A stretch of 64,000 bases of DNA, from NCBI RefSeq assembly GCF_014202425.1, contig NZ_JACHGT010000003.1:62001-126000 (forward strand), written 5' to 3'. The DNA is from Phytomonospora endophytica. GTDB lineage: Bacteria > Actinomycetota > Actinomycetes > Mycobacteriales > Micromonosporaceae. Position 1 is the stretch's first letter; every line of letters begins with the position of its first letter. The notes under the pieces were generated by a model. The model worked only from the letters and a program-made list of their open reading frames with translations, was not told the DNA's origin and made no database searches. The position numbers were made by a program, and so were the translations under genes. Positions 34,865 through 43,647 of the stretch are shown in pieces.

Positions 34865-35370
34865 GGCTGTGTTGGTTTGGGCGGCGCGAACGAAACCGCC
34901 TGCCGGGCATGGGATCGGGTGCGGCCCGCCGCCGGTGCCGGGTTCCCGGCCGGGGTGGGTGAGCGAAGCGAGGCTCGCCCTTGACGGGCCGCTGCGGCCG
35001 GGTCCCCGGCCTGCGTGGGCGAGCGAAGCGAGGCTCACGCTCGCGGGTCCGGCGTCTTGGGTTCCCGGTGTTGGTGGGTGAGCTTTTAAGGGCCTGTGCT
35101 TGTTTGGGCGGCGCGAACGAAACCGCCTGAGAGGTAGGGGATCGGGCTCGGCCCGCCGCCGGTGCCGGGTCCCCGGCCTGGGCGGGCGAGCGAAGCGAGG
35201 CTCGGCCTTGGTGACACTGCTGCGGCCGGGGTTCCCTGGCCTGGTGGGTGAGGTTTTAAGGGCCTGTGCTGGTTTGGGCGGCGCGAACGAAGCCGTCTTG
35301 CGGGTATGGGATCGGGCTCGGCCTGCCGCCGGTGTCGGGTTCCCGGCATGGGTGGGCGAACCATGCGCGC
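34865..35370. repeat. Intergenic tandem repeat block
   Basis: Three diverged copies of a GC-rich unit lie between ftsK and a GNAT gene. The marker TTTGGGCGGCGCGAACGAA starts at 34876, 35103 and 35273 (last base differs in the third copy only beyond the marker). TTTTAAGGGCCTGTGCT is repeated exactly 170 bases apart at 35084-35100 and 35254-35270. GAGCGAAGCGAGGCTC occurs at 34961, 35021 and 35188; the first pair comes from an internal 60-base duplication. No open frame here has convincing codon use, and the minus-strand frames only echo the repeat. From 35371 to 35429 nothing further is seen. Confidence 0.8.
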
Positions 35371-35429
35371 GGCTTGAGTTCGGCGGGTGGGCGAGCCCGG
35401 TGGCCCCCGGCCGGCCTTATGATCCTGCC

Positions 35430-35933
35430 GTGAACGACACCCCGATCGAGATCACCACCGAGCGCCTCACCCTGCGCCCCTTCACCGTCGCGAGCGCCCA
35501 GGCCATGGTCGACGGCGTCGCCGGCGACCGGGACTGGGCCGAGGGCTACCCGCCCGCCGACGACGTCGACGTGGCCCGCATGTACCTGGGACACCCCGCC
35601 ACCGACGACCACGCCCGCCGCTTCGGTCCCTGGGAGATCACCTGGACCGCCACCGGGCAGACCATCGGCGGCATCGGCCTGTTCGGCCCGCCCGACGACG
35701 ACGGGTGCACCGAGGTCGGTTACGGCGTCGTCCCCGTCTTCCAGGGCAAGGGCGTGGCCACCGAAGCCCTCAACGGGCTCCTCGCCGCCACCGCCGGGGT
35801 GGCCGGGTTCACCACCGTGATCGCCAGCACCGACCACGGCAACCACGCCAGCCGGAAAGTGCTCGACAAGGCCGGTTTCGGGTACACCCACGCAGACGAG
35901 GAGAAGAGGTATTACACACGTCCCCTCGGCTGA
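35430..35933 (+). CDS. GNAT acetyltransferase (RimJ/RimL-like)
   Basis: A 167-residue acetyltransferase. The opening TTERLTLRPFTVASAQAM, the strand EVGYGVVPVFQGKGVATEALNGLLA with the acetyl-CoA loop (QGKGVA), and NHASRKVLDKAGFGYTH are the RimJ/RimL signatures. The GTG at 35430 is chosen because the upstream frame runs back into the tandem repeat block and has no conserved content. It ends 37 bases before rimO. The substrate is unknown. Confidence 0.82.
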   Translation: MNDTPIEITTERLTLRPFTVASAQAMVDGVAGDRDWAEGYPPADDVDVARMYLGHPATDDHARRFGPWEITWTATGQTIGGIGLFGPPDDDGCTEVGYGVVPVFQGKGVATEALNGLLAATAGVAGFTTVIASTDHGNHASRKVLDKAGFGYTHADEEKRYYTRPLG

Positions 35934-35970
35934 TCGTTCCCGCGCCGGGACCGACGGCTAGGCTCGTGGG

Positions 35971-37422
35971 GTGTCTGTACCAGCAACTCGCCGTGTCGCG
36001 CTACTGACCCTTGGGTGTGCGCGCAACGAGGTCGACTCCGAAGAACTCGCCGCACGCCTGGCCGCCGACGGGTGGGAACTCACCGACGACGGTGACACGG
36101 CCGACGTCGTGATGGTCAACACCTGCGGCTTCGTCGAACAGGCCAAACAGGACTCCGTGGACACCCTCCTCGCCGCCGCCGACACCGGCGCGAAGGTCGT
36201 CGCCGCCGGCTGCATGGCCGAGCGCTACGGCAACCAGCTCGCCGACAGCCTCCCCGAGGCCGACGCCGTGCTGAGCTTCGACGACTACCCCGACATCGCC
36301 GCGCGCCTCAACGCCATCCTCAACGGCGAGAACCCCGCGGCCCACACCCCCAAGGACCGCCGGACGCTCCTGCCGCTGGCCCCGGTCGCGCGACAGGCCG
36401 TCGCCGCCGTCGTCCCCGGACACGGCGACCGCTCCGAGGAGGGCACCCCCGCCCACCTCAAAGTGCTCCGCAAACGCCTGGCCGACGGCCCCGTCGCGCA
36501 CGTGAAGATCGCCAGCGGCTGCGACCGCCGGTGCACCTTCTGCGCGATCCCGTCCTTCCGCGGCGCCTTCGTCTCCCGGCATCCCGACGAGATCCTGGCC
36601 GAGGCGGCCTGGCTCGCCGGGGAGGGCGTACGCGAGATCAGCCTCGTCAGTGAGAACACGACCTCCTACGGCAAGGACCTCGGCGAGACCGGACTGCTCG
36701 ACAAACTCGTTCGCGATCTCGCGCTCGTCGACGGCATCGACCGCGTCCGCGCCTCCTACCTCCAGCCCGCCGAACTCCGGCCGAGCCTGGTGAAGATCAT
36801 CGCGACCACGCCCGGCGTGGCCCCCTACTTCGACCTGTCCTTCCAGCACGCCAGCGAGACCGTGCTGCGCCGCATGCGCCGCTTCGGCTCCGTGGAGTCC
36901 TTCCTCCAGCTCTGCGCGCAGATCCGCGAGTACGCCCCCGACGCCGGCATCCGCACCAACGTCATCGTCGGTTTCCCCGGCGAGACCGAGGAGGAGTTCG
37001 GCGAACTCGTCGAGTTCCTCAACAACGCCCGCCTCGACGCCGTCGGCGTCTTCGGCTACAGCGACGAGGACGGCACCGAGGCCGCCGGCCTGCCCGGGAA
37101 GCTCGACGAGGACACCATCGCCGAGCGCTACGAGATCATCAGCACCCTCGTCGACGAGGTCTCGGCCCAGCGGGCCGCCGACCGCGTCGGCGACACCGTG
37201 TACGTCCTGGTCGACACCGTCGAAGACGACGACGAGGCCGAGGACGGTCTCCTCGTCGAGGGCCGAGCCGCCCACCAGGCGCCCGAGGTCGACGGCACCA
37301 CCACCTTGACCGGCGACACCGGTGACCTGCGCCCCGGCGACCTGGTCGCCGCGACCGTCGTCGACAGCGTCGGCGTCGATCTGATCGCCAAGGTCGACGC
37401 GCCCCCGGCCCGGCATGGGTGA
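35971..37422 (+). CDS. rimO: Ribosomal protein S12 methylthiotransferase RimO
   Basis: A 483-residue radical-SAM enzyme that methylthiolates the conserved aspartate of ribosomal protein S12. The N-terminal UPF0004 domain has Cys16 (LGCARN), Cys52 (NTCGF) and Cys81 (AGCMAE), ligands of the auxiliary cluster. The radical-SAM cluster is C184-x3-C188-x2-C191 (CDRRCTFC). The end is a TRAM domain (about 405-475). The opening [11 protein letters not shown] and [10 protein letters not shown] fit RimO better than MiaB. GTG start at 35971. The pgsA gene follows immediately. Confidence 0.93.
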   Translation: MSVPATRRVALLTLGCARNEVDSEELAARLAADGWELTDDGDTADVVMVNTCGFVEQAKQDSVDTLLAAADTGAKVVAAGCMAERYGNQLADSLPEADAVLSFDDYPDIAARLNAILNGENPAAHTPKDRRTLLPLAPVARQAVAAVVPGHGDRSEEGTPAHLKVLRKRLADGPVAHVKIASGCDRRCTFCAIPSFRGAFVSRHPDEILAEAAWLAGEGVREISLVSENTTSYGKDLGETGLLDKLVRDLALVDGIDRVRASYLQPAELRPSLVKIIATTPGVAPYFDLSFQHASETVLRRMRRFGSVESFLQLCAQIREYAPDAGIRTNVIVGFPGETEEEFGELVEFLNNARLDAVGVFGYSDEDGTEAAGLPGKLDEDTIAERYEIISTLVDEVSAQRAADRVGDTVYVLVDTVEDDDEAEDGLLVEGRAAHQAPEVDGTTTLTGDTGDLRPGDLVAATVVDSVGVDLIAKVDAPPARHG

Positions 37423-37438
37423 CCGGGAAGGAGGCGCG

Positions 37439-38023
37439 GTGCACGCCGCGCCACTGGTGAACCCCGCCAACGCGATCACCGCGCTCCGCCTGCTGCTCGT
37501 CCCCGTCTTCGTCGCCTTCGGCGCCATCTCCGACTTCACCCACGACGGCTGGCGCATGGCCGCCTGCCTCGTCTTCCTCGTCGCGTCGATCACCGACTGG
37601 CTCGACGGCTACCTCGCCCGCGCCAACGCCTGGGTCACCTCCTTCGGGAAGATCGCCGACCCCATCGCCGACAAGGCCCTCACCGGCTCGGCCCTGGTGC
37701 TGCTCTCGGTCTACGACCGCGTCCCGTGGTGGGTGACATTGGTCATCCTCGTGCGGGAAGTCGGCATCACCCTGATGCGTTTCTGGGTTATCCGTTACGG
37801 CGTCATCGCGGCCAGCCGCGGTGGCAAGGTGAAGACGGTTCTGCAGATCGCGGCGATCGCCTGGTACCTGTGGCCGTGGCCCGAGCCGCTCGCGGCCGTC
37901 GGACCCTGGCTCATGGCCGCCGCGTTCCTCGCCACCGTCGCCACCGGAGCCGACTACGTCGTCAGGGTCATCGCGCTTCGCCGCAAAGGCAGGCGCACCG
38001 AGGAAGGGAACGCCCGAGCGTGA
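37439..38023 (+). CDS. pgsA: CDP-alcohol phosphatidyltransferase (PgsA-like)
   Basis: A 194-residue membrane enzyme of the CDP-alcohol phosphatidyltransferase family, most likely CDP-diacylglycerol--glycerol-3-phosphate phosphatidyltransferase. The family motif DxxDGxxAR-x8-GxxxDxxxD is complete: Asp53, Asp56, Asp74 and Asp78 around DWLDGYLARANAWVTSFG. There are four to five membrane segments. The GTG at 37439 is preferred because AAGGAGG lies 5 bases upstream; an ATG at 37415 would overlap the rimO stop. The gene order rimO-pgsA-cinA-clgR is a conserved actinobacterial arrangement. The stop overlaps the cinA start. Confidence 0.85.
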   Translation: MHAAPLVNPANAITALRLLLVPVFVAFGAISDFTHDGWRMAACLVFLVASITDWLDGYLARANAWVTSFGKIADPIADKALTGSALVLLSVYDRVPWWVTLVILVREVGITLMRFWVIRYGVIAASRGGKVKTVLQIAAIAWYLWPWPEPLAAVGPWLMAAAFLATVATGADYVVRVIALRRKGRRTEEGNARA

Positions 38024-38508
38024 GCACCACCGCCGTCGTCGAGACGCTGCTGGCGCGCGCCCAGACCGTGGCCGCCGCCGAGTCCCTCACCGGCGGACTG
38101 GTCGCCTCCGCGTTCGTGACCACCCCCGGAGCCAGCAAGGTCTTCCGCGGCGGCGTCGTCGCCTACGACGCCGACATCAAGATCCGCGTCGTCGGCGTCC
38201 CCGCCGAGACCATCGAGGAGCACGGCGTCGTCTCGCCCGAGACGGCCGCCGCGCTCGCCTCCGGCGTCCGCTCCCTGCTCGGGACCGACTGGGGCGTCGG
38301 CACCACCGGCGTCGCCGGACCGGAACCGCACGGCGGGCACGAGCCCGGTACGGTTTGTCTCGCGGTGGCCGGACCCGGTGACCGGATGCGCACCGAGACA
38401 CTCGTGTTCACCGGCTCCCGGGAAGACGTCCGCCGCCACGCCGTCGACGCGGCGTTGCGGCTGCTCATCGGAGAGCTCGCGGCGACGGGAGGCAAGGGTG
38501 CGTGCTGA
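38020..38508 (+). CDS. CinA C-terminal-type nicotinamide-nucleotide amidohydrolase
   Basis: A 162-residue stand-alone CinA C-terminal domain (PncC type), which deamidates nicotinamide mononucleotide in NAD recycling. The family blocks are AAAESLTGGLVASAFVTTPGASKVFRGGVVAYD, VSPETAAALASGV and GVGTTGVAGPEPHGGHEPGTVCLAVA. The N-terminal COG1058 domain is absent. GTG start at 38020 overlaps the pgsA stop by 4 bases, so the two are coupled. In this lineage the gene sits immediately upstream of clgR. Confidence 0.88.
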   Translation: MSTTAVVETLLARAQTVAAAESLTGGLVASAFVTTPGASKVFRGGVVAYDADIKIRVVGVPAETIEEHGVVSPETAAALASGVRSLLGTDWGVGTTGVAGPEPHGGHEPGTVCLAVAGPGDRMRTETLVFTGSREDVRRHAVDAALRLLIGELAATGGKGAC

Positions 38509-38538
38509 ACGCGTGAACGCGCGGTACCGTGGCGGTCA

Positions 38539-38554
38539 ACCCCGGCTTCGGGGT
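38539..38554 (+). promoter_or_regulatory. Hairpin upstream of clgR
   Basis: ACCCCG-GCTT-CGGGGT is a 6-bp stem with a 4-base loop in the 66-base gap between cinA and clgR, ending 20 bases before the clgR ATG. It could be a weak terminator of the pgsA-cinA transcript or a structured leader of clgR. Confidence 0.4.
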
Positions 38555-38574
38555 AACAGTGAAGGGGGCAGGCG

Positions 38575-38970
38575 ATGGTGCTGCTGCGTCGGATAATCGG
38601 CGAGGCGCTGCGGAAACGCCGGCGCGCCCAGCAGCGCACGCTGCGGGACGTGTCCACGGCCGCGAACGTCAGCCTCGGCTACCTCTCCGAGATCGAGCGG
38701 GGCCACAAAGAGGCCTCCAGCGAACTGCTCGCCTCGATCTGCGAAGCCCTCGACACGCGCCTGTCCGACGTGCTCGGCGAGGTCAGCCGCACCGTCGCAG
38801 GCGTGGAGGACTCCCAGCGCCTTGAGAAGATGCGCGAGGCCCGCCGCGCCCGCGTGGCCACGGCGCCGCGCGTCGACGCCACCGTGACGGCGCTGCGCGT
38901 GCGTCCCCTCACCCACCCGCCGCAGCGTCGCGTCAGGCACACCGTGCCCGAGGCCCGCGTCGCCGCGTGA
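38575..38970 (+). CDS. clgR: XRE-family stress regulator ClgR
   Basis: A 131-residue regulator with an XRE helix-turn-helix at about residues 10-68 ([48 protein letters not shown]). This is the ClgR signature; in actinobacteria ClgR activates clp proteases and the psp envelope-stress genes. The C-terminal tail is Arg/Val-rich and ends in VAA, which resembles the Ala-rich ends that mark ClgR for Clp degradation. Gene order with pspA and a PspM-like gene downstream matches the mycobacterial stress locus. The ATG at 38575 has a GAAGGGGGCAGG site. Confidence 0.9.
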   Translation: MVLLRRIIGEALRKRRRAQQRTLRDVSTAANVSLGYLSEIERGHKEASSELLASICEALDTRLSDVLGEVSRTVAGVEDSQRLEKMREARRARVATAPRVDATVTALRVRPLTHPPQRRVRHTVPEARVAA

Positions 38971-39011
38971 CAGCAGTGGCATCACCGGCGCATCGAAATG
39001 ACGCCGGGGCG

Positions 39012-39043
39012 ATGTTGTAGGTGTGGCGAGCGCCTGACAACAT
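39012..39043. promoter_or_regulatory. Inverted repeats in the pspA promoter region
   Basis: ATGTTGT and its complement ACAACAT flank an 18-base spacer that itself holds GGCG-AG-CGCC (39025-39034). The element lies between clgR and pspA, 38 bases before the pspA ATG. It is a candidate ClgR or stress-regulator site; the fit to a known ClgR box was not established. Confidence 0.45.
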
Positions 39044-39081
39044 AGACGTAGACGTGTTGGGTAGCCAGAGAGGACCGCGAG

Positions 39082-39930
39082 ATGGCGAATCCGTTCGCTA
39101 AGGGCTGGAAGTACCTGATGGCGCTGTTCGGTGCGAAGATCGACCAGTACGCCGATCCGAAGGTGCAGATCCAGCAGGCGATCGAGGAATCGCAGCGTCA
39201 GCACCAGGCACTCGTGCAGCAGGCCGCCGCGGTCATCGGCAACCAGCGCCAGCTGGAGATGAAGCTCTCCCGCACGATGTCCGACGTGGAGAAGCTGCAG
39301 GCTTCGGCCCGTCAGGCGCTCGTCCTCGCCGACAAGACCCGCGCCGACGGCGACGAGGCCAAGGCCACCGAGTACGAGAACGCCGCGCAGGCCTTCGCCG
39401 CGCAGCTGGTCTCGGCCGAGCAGTCGATGGAGGACCTCAAGGCCCTCCACGACCAGGCCATCGGTGCCGCCCAGCAGGCCCGCAAGGCCGTCGAGAACAA
39501 CGCGATGATGCTCCAGCAGAAGCTCGCCGAGCGCACCAAGCTCATGAGCCAGCTCGAACAGGCCAAGATGCAGGAGACCATCGCCAACTCCCTGGAATCG
39601 ATGAGCGCGCTGGCCGCGCCCAAGAACGTTCCTTCGCTCGACGAGGTCCGCGACAAGATCGAGCAGCGCTACGCCTCGGCCATGGGCCGGGCGGAGCTGG
39701 CGCAGAACTCCGTCGAGGGCCGCATGCTGGAAGTGCAGAAATCCTCGCTCGACATGGCCGGTTCGGCGCGTCTGGAGCAGATCCGCGCGAGCCTCTCCGG
39801 CGACAAGCTGGCCCCCGCGGTCGGCAGCGGCGAAGGCGAGCAGGCCCCCGCCGGGAACTCCGCGACGGTTTCCCGCCTGGACGAGATCCGCGCGAGCCTC
39901 AACAAGGACAAGGACGCCGCATCGGGCTGA
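39082..39930 (+). CDS. pspA: Phage shock protein A (PspA/IM30 family)
   Basis: A 282-residue PspA homologue. Nearly all of residues 20-250 is predicted helical coiled coil, the ESCRT-III-like fold that assembles on stressed membranes. The start [30 protein letters not shown] is the amphipathic first helix and family motif. A repeated [16 protein letters not shown] element (about 228-270) near the C-terminus is an actinobacterial extension. It follows clgR and precedes a PspM-like gene, as in mycobacteria, where these proteins preserve the membrane. Confidence 0.93.
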   Translation: MANPFAKGWKYLMALFGAKIDQYADPKVQIQQAIEESQRQHQALVQQAAAVIGNQRQLEMKLSRTMSDVEKLQASARQALVLADKTRADGDEAKATEYENAAQAFAAQLVSAEQSMEDLKALHDQAIGAAQQARKAVENNAMMLQQKLAERTKLMSQLEQAKMQETIANSLESMSALAAPKNVPSLDEVRDKIEQRYASAMGRAELAQNSVEGRMLEVQKSSLDMAGSARLEQIRASLSGDKLAPAVGSGEGEQAPAGNSATVSRLDEIRASLNKDKDAASG

Positions 39931-39965
39931 CGGCCCGCGCCCACCCCTGACGAGAAGGTGCCCCG

Positions 39966-40787
39966 ATGGTCATGGACCGGTCGTTTCGACGGCAGGCGTT
40001 CGGTGGAATGGGCAAGCCCTACAAGAAGCTGCGGCGCCGTTTCCGGGCGGCGCGGCGCTGGACGGTCCTGTCCGGACTGTTCGGCGGCGCCACCGCCATC
40101 CTGGTTCCCTACGCCGGCCTGGGCGGCCTGGACGCCATCTGGGCCGCGCTGACGGGCGCGTCGATCGGCATGGCCGCGCTGCGCTGGTTCGACTACAAGG
40201 CCCTGTCGCGTTCGCTGCCCGATGAGGCGGCCCGCCTCACCCAGCACGGTCACTACACCCTGGCCGGGGAGCTGAGCAACGTCGCCGACGCCGCGGCCGG
40301 GGTGCTGCATCGCAAGAGGACGCAGTCCCAGTTCCGTGGTTCGGCGGCCGGTGGCCCTTACGAGCGCCTGGAGGCGGCGAGCCGCGCGTACGGCGAGATC
40401 ATCTCCCGCCTCGACGGTCCCGCGCGTGAGGCCGTCGACGACGTCAGCGACGTCGAGGAGCAGCTGCGCGGTCTCTGCCACCAGGTCCGTGGGCTGGAGC
40501 GCTCGCTCGCCGTGGCACCCCGTGAACAGCGCGCGGCTCTCGCCGAAGGTCACCGGCAGCTTGCCGGGCGGCTCGAATCGGGGGTCCGGGCCTACGAGTC
40601 CATGGTGGCCGGTGCGGCCCAGATCATGGCCGAGAACGGGACCCTCCCCGGTGCCGTTCACGGCGAGGACATGGTCGTGCGGCGTCTCACCGACGCCGCC
40701 GACCGGCTCAAGGGCTTCGCGGCCGGGCTCGGCGAGATGCGCGACCTGCACCGCGGCATGAACCCCCCGACCCCGCCCGGGGTCTAG
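39966..40787 (+). CDS. PspM-like phage-shock envelope protein
   Basis: A 273-residue protein with two adjacent membrane segments at about residues 33-73 (WTVLSGLFGGATAILVPYA and DAIWAALTGASIGMAAL). A long helical cytoplasmic part follows (about 80-265) with coiled-coil character. It starts at ATG 39966, 35 bases after pspA, in the position of mycobacterial PspM, the integral-membrane partner that links PspA to the membrane. Sequence similarity to PspM is modest, and the call depends on topology and synteny. Its 3' end overlaps the convergent DUF62 gene by 4 bases. Confidence 0.75.
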   Translation: MVMDRSFRRQAFGGMGKPYKKLRRRFRAARRWTVLSGLFGGATAILVPYAGLGGLDAIWAALTGASIGMAALRWFDYKALSRSLPDEAARLTQHGHYTLAGELSNVADAAAGVLHRKRTQSQFRGSAAGGPYERLEAASRAYGEIISRLDGPAREAVDDVSDVEEQLRGLCHQVRGLERSLAVAPREQRAALAEGHRQLAGRLESGVRAYESMVAGAAQIMAENGTLPGAVHGEDMVVRRLTDAADRLKGFAAGLGEMRDLHRGMNPPTPPGV

Positions 40788-41608
40788 TCCTCCCGCGACC
40801 GCACCTGCACCAGGTCGCCCGCGGCGAGGCCGAGGGCCTCGGCGGCGCTCCCGCCGTTGATCGCGAGTGCCGCGCACTCGGCCGAGTCCACCAGCACGAT
40901 CAGGCCGCCCGGCTCGGCCGAGGCGAAGACGTCGGCGCGCAGCGCGGGCCGGCCGTCGACGTCGAGGGCCTCGCCGAGCGCGTCCAGTGTCTCCGGCCCG
41001 GCGGCGAGCTGGACGTTCCCGAAGCGGTCGACGGAGGTGACCTCGGCCTCGAAACCGTCCTCGCCGACGCGCAGGACCGGTTCGGGCAGTTCGCACAGGC
41101 GGTGGACGTCCAGCGGGTCGCCCAGCGACGTGAGCGGTACCCCGGTGGCCACGTGCGCGGCGGCCGGAGCGAACACGTCGCGGCCGTGGAAGGTCCGCGA
41201 GACCGGATGGCGGTGGTAGCGGTCGTTGGTCAGCGCCACGGCCTGCGTGACCCCGCCGAGTTCGGCGGCCGCCCACACCAGAAGCCCGTTGTCCGGCCCG
41301 ATGAGGACTCCGCGAGGCGTGGCCAAAGCGAGCGGGTGGCGCACGGTCCCGACGCCGGGATCGACGACGGCCACGTGGATCGAGCCTTCCGGCAGGTGGG
41401 GGAGGGTCTGGGCCAGGACGTGGGCGCCGCGGCGGACGTCGCCGGGCGGGACCAGGTGCGTGACGTCCACGATCCGGGCGGCGGGCGCGGTGTCCAGGAT
41501 CGCTCCGTGGCAGGCGGCGACGAAGCCGTCGGCGAGCCCGTAATCGGTGGTGAGGCTGACGACCGGTCCGATGGGGACGCGCGCGAGGTTCGAGGTCACG
41601 CCCTCCAC
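40784..41608 (-). CDS. SAM hydroxide adenosyltransferase (DUF62/chlorinase-fluorinase fold)
   Basis: A 274-residue member of the DUF62 family, related to fluorinase, that hydrolyses S-adenosylmethionine to adenosine and methionine. The Asp of LTTDYG, the Arg of VVDPGVGTVR and the His of FHGRDVFAPAAAHVA form the Asp-Arg-His set that activates water. The C-terminal domain has SVDRFGNVQL. The extra loop of true fluorinases is not apparent, so halogen use is unlikely. The start is taken at ATG 41608; a GTG four codons in is possible. Divergent from the phosphotransferase-like gene 37 bases away. Confidence 0.88.
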   Translation of the reverse strand: MEGVTSNLARVPIGPVVSLTTDYGLADGFVAACHGAILDTAPAARIVDVTHLVPPGDVRRGAHVLAQTLPHLPEGSIHVAVVDPGVGTVRHPLALATPRGVLIGPDNGLLVWAAAELGGVTQAVALTNDRYHRHPVSRTFHGRDVFAPAAAHVATGVPLTSLGDPLDVHRLCELPEPVLRVGEDGFEAEVTSVDRFGNVQLAAGPETLDALGEALDVDGRPALRADVFASAEPGGLIVLVDSAECAALAINGGSAAEALGLAAGDLVQVRSRED

Positions 41609-41645
41609 GGTCGCACAGGCGGGCGCGGCTGGATATGTTGATCCG

Positions 41646-42590
41646 ATGGGTGATCACGGCGTGTCGGTTCCCGAGAGTCTCCGCGAGAACGTCCTGCGCT
41701 TCTTCGGCGCCGCCGACTGGCTCGCCGCTCTTCCCGCGAAGGTCATGGAGCTTCGCGCGCACTGGGGGCTCGACCCCGACGGGCCGGCGATGGGCGGTGG
41801 CACCCACTCCTACGCCGAGCCGGTCGTGCGACGCGCCGACGGCTCCCGCGCGGTCTTGAAGGTGACTCTCGCCGACGAGGAGAACGCGCCCGAGCCCACG
41901 GCTCTGCACTGCTATGCGGGCGACGGGGCGGTGCGCCTCCACGCGTTCGACACGGAGCGGGCGGCGCTGCTGATCGAGCGGGCCGAACCGGGGAACGCCC
42001 TGGTCGACGAGACCGACAGGCTCGGCGCCGCCGAAGTCGCCGCGGGTGTCCTGCGTCGTCTGTGGCGCGTCCCGGGCGAGATCCCGCCGGGGTTTCCCGC
42101 GTTGCCCGAGGTGTCGGCGCTGGTCGCCCGGTGGCGGCGGACCTTCCCGGAACGGCTGGCGCGGCCGGGTGGTGACGTGCTGGGGGAGAGGCCGGTGTTC
42201 CTGGCCGTGGAGCTGCTGGACGCCTTCGCCGTCCCCGATGGGCCGGTGGGGCTGGTCAACCGCGACGCCCATCTGGGCAACTTCCTGGCGGCGCGGCGGG
42301 AACCGTGGCTGCTGATCGATCCGAAGCCCCTGCTGGGAGAGCGGGCCTTCGACGCCGGTTTCCTGATCGCCCAGCAGGTCGCCGAACGTCCCGACACCGC
42401 CTATGCCTGGGAGGTCGTGACCCGTGTCGCCGACGGCCTCGGCGTGGGTCGCGGCAGGGCGTGCGGCTGGGCGTTCGTACGAGCGGTCGACACGGTGTTG
42501 TGGATGTCGGTGAGCGGTGCCGGCGACAGCGACTTCGCCAAGGAGTTCCTCGCCGCCGCGGAGGTGCTGGAGCCCCTCGCCGCGCCCTGA
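41646..42590 (+). CDS. Streptomycin 6-kinase-type phosphotransferase-like protein
   Basis: A 314-residue protein of the aminoglycoside/hydroxyurea phosphotransferase family. It has VLKVTLAD as the nucleotide-binding Lys strand, LVNRDAHLGNFLAA as the catalytic loop and WLLIDPKPLLGERAFDAG as the metal-binding aspartate segment. The first His of the usual HGDLHPGN loop is Asn here, but Asp and the final Asn remain, so activity is plausible. Such genes may give resistance or phosphorylate an unrelated metabolite. ATG 41646 starts close to the divergent DUF62 promoter. Confidence 0.8.
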   Translation: MGDHGVSVPESLRENVLRFFGAADWLAALPAKVMELRAHWGLDPDGPAMGGGTHSYAEPVVRRADGSRAVLKVTLADEENAPEPTALHCYAGDGAVRLHAFDTERAALLIERAEPGNALVDETDRLGAAEVAAGVLRRLWRVPGEIPPGFPALPEVSALVARWRRTFPERLARPGGDVLGERPVFLAVELLDAFAVPDGPVGLVNRDAHLGNFLAARREPWLLIDPKPLLGERAFDAGFLIAQQVAERPDTAYAWEVVTRVADGLGVGRGRACGWAFVRAVDTVLWMSVSGAGDSDFAKEFLAAAEVLEPLAAP

Positions 42591-42734
42591 TCGGGTGTTT
42601 GTCGTGCCGGGTTCGCCCGGCCGGGCCCTCGCGGCGCCGTTGAGGTCTACCGTGAGAGGCGGGTCGCGTCGCGGCCGCAGACGGCCGTGCCGGTCGGCCC
42701 GCCCCCATATCTCCCAGCCGAGGAGTGTTGCCGC

Positions 42735-42959
42735 ATGATCGTGCGGAATGTTCTCGCGGTGATCGGAGGCGTGACGGTGGCCGCCGTGGTCGCCGCCGGC
42801 GTCGCCGTGATCGCCATGAAGAAGATGGCCGACGCGATGCCGGAGGACATGCTGGAGGACACCGAGGTCGATCCCGATGAGATCGAGAGCGACCTGACGG
42901 GGTCCGCCGAGGCCAAGACCGGACTGCGAAAGACGCCCCTGTCCCCGACGACCGCCTGA
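42735..42959 (+). CDS. Small single-pass membrane protein, unknown function
   Basis: A 74-residue protein with one membrane segment (residues about 4-26, NVLAVIGGVTVAAVVAAGVAVIAM), then Lys-Lys and an acidic tail (MPEDMLEDTEVDPDEIESDL). The ATG at 42735 follows GAGGAG by 10 bases; the longer open frame upstream has no support. It could be a small membrane anchor. It lies alone between the phosphotransferase gene and a convergent two-component pair, ending 5 bases before a terminator hairpin. Confidence 0.65.
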   Translation: MIVRNVLAVIGGVTVAAVVAAGVAVIAMKKMADAMPEDMLEDTEVDPDEIESDLTGSAEAKTGLRKTPLSPTTA

Positions 42960-42963
42960 CCGC

Positions 42964-42998
42964 CGGGCCGGGATCGGCCTTCCACCGGTCCCGGCCCG
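42964..42998. terminator. Terminator hairpin between convergent genes
   Basis: CGGGCCGGGA and its perfect complement form a 10-bp stem around a 15-base loop whose base can also pair. It sits between the small membrane protein gene (+) and the response regulator gene (-) and can act in both directions. Confidence 0.7.
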
Positions 42999-43005
42999 CG
43001 AAGGC

Positions 43006-43647
43006 TCAGGCCAGGCCGTGCCGGACGGCGTACAGCGCCGCCTGGGTGCGGTCGGCGACTCCGAGCTTCGTGAGCACGTTCGAGACGTGCGTCTTCACCG
43101 TCTTCTCCGCCACCACCAGTTCCCTGGCGATCTCCCGGTTCGACCGTCCGGTGGCGATGAGGGCGAGCACCTGTCGTTCGCGCGGGGTCAGCGGCCCGGC
43201 GGAGGTTTCCGGGGCCGGTGCGGTGGTCATCGCGGCGAGGGCCTCCGGCGCGAACAGCGACTGTCCACTGTGTACCGAGCGGATCGCGGCGACGAGTGCG
43301 TCCGGGGCGACGTCCTTGTAGAGGAAACCCGCCGCGCCGGCGGCCATCGCGGGGGCGACGTCGCGGGGGTCGGTGACCGAGGTGAGCATGATCGCCCGGG
43401 TGCGCTCTGCGGCGTCGCGCAGTTCGGCGAGGACGCCGTGGCCGTCGAGGACCGGCATCTTGCGGTCGAGGAGGAGGACGTCGGGTTCGAGGGCGTGCAC
43501 CAGGTCGACGGCTTCGCGGCCGTCGGCGGCCTCACCGACCACGGTGATGTCGTCGTGGAGTTCGAGGAAGGTGCGCAGGCCCTGTCGCACGACCGGGTGG
43601 TCGTCGGCGATGACGACGCGGATCGTCGCGGGCGCGGTGTCAGTCAC
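43006..43647 (-). CDS. NarL/LuxR-family response regulator
   Basis: A 213-residue two-component regulator. The receiver is canonical: Asp15-Asp16 in VVIADDHPVV, phospho-acceptor Asp61 in VLLLDRKMP, Thr in IMLTSV and Lys in GFLYKD. The LuxR helix-turn-helix occupies about residues 148-210 (LTPRERQVLALIATGRSNREIARELVVAEKTVKTHVSNVL). Its start overlaps the end of the kinase gene by 8 bases, so the two are translated together. Unlike the lanthipeptide regulator it should respond to phosphorylation. Confidence 0.92.
   Translation of the reverse strand: MTDTAPATIRVVIADDHPVVRQGLRTFLELHDDITVVGEAADGREAVDLVHALEPDVLLLDRKMPVLDGHGVLAELRDAAERTRAIMLTSVTDPRDVAPAMAAGAAGFLYKDVAPDALVAAIRSVHSGQSLFAPEALAAMTTAPAPETSAGPLTPRERQVLALIATGRSNREIARELVVAEKTVKTHVSNVLTKLGVADRTQAALYAVRHGLA

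Noticed and set aside
34865-35370. Tandem repeats as a CRISPR array
   Set aside because: Units are far too long and uneven, with no short identical repeats separated by unique spacers, and no cas gene is near.
34865-35370. Minus-strand repeated peptide frames in the same block
   Set aside because: The shared peptide simply reflects the DNA repeat, with no start signals or plausible full-length protein.
40784-41608. Fluorinase or chlorinase function
   Set aside because: The Asp-Arg-His set of the SAM hydroxide adenosyltransferases is present and the extra loop of halogenases is not seen.
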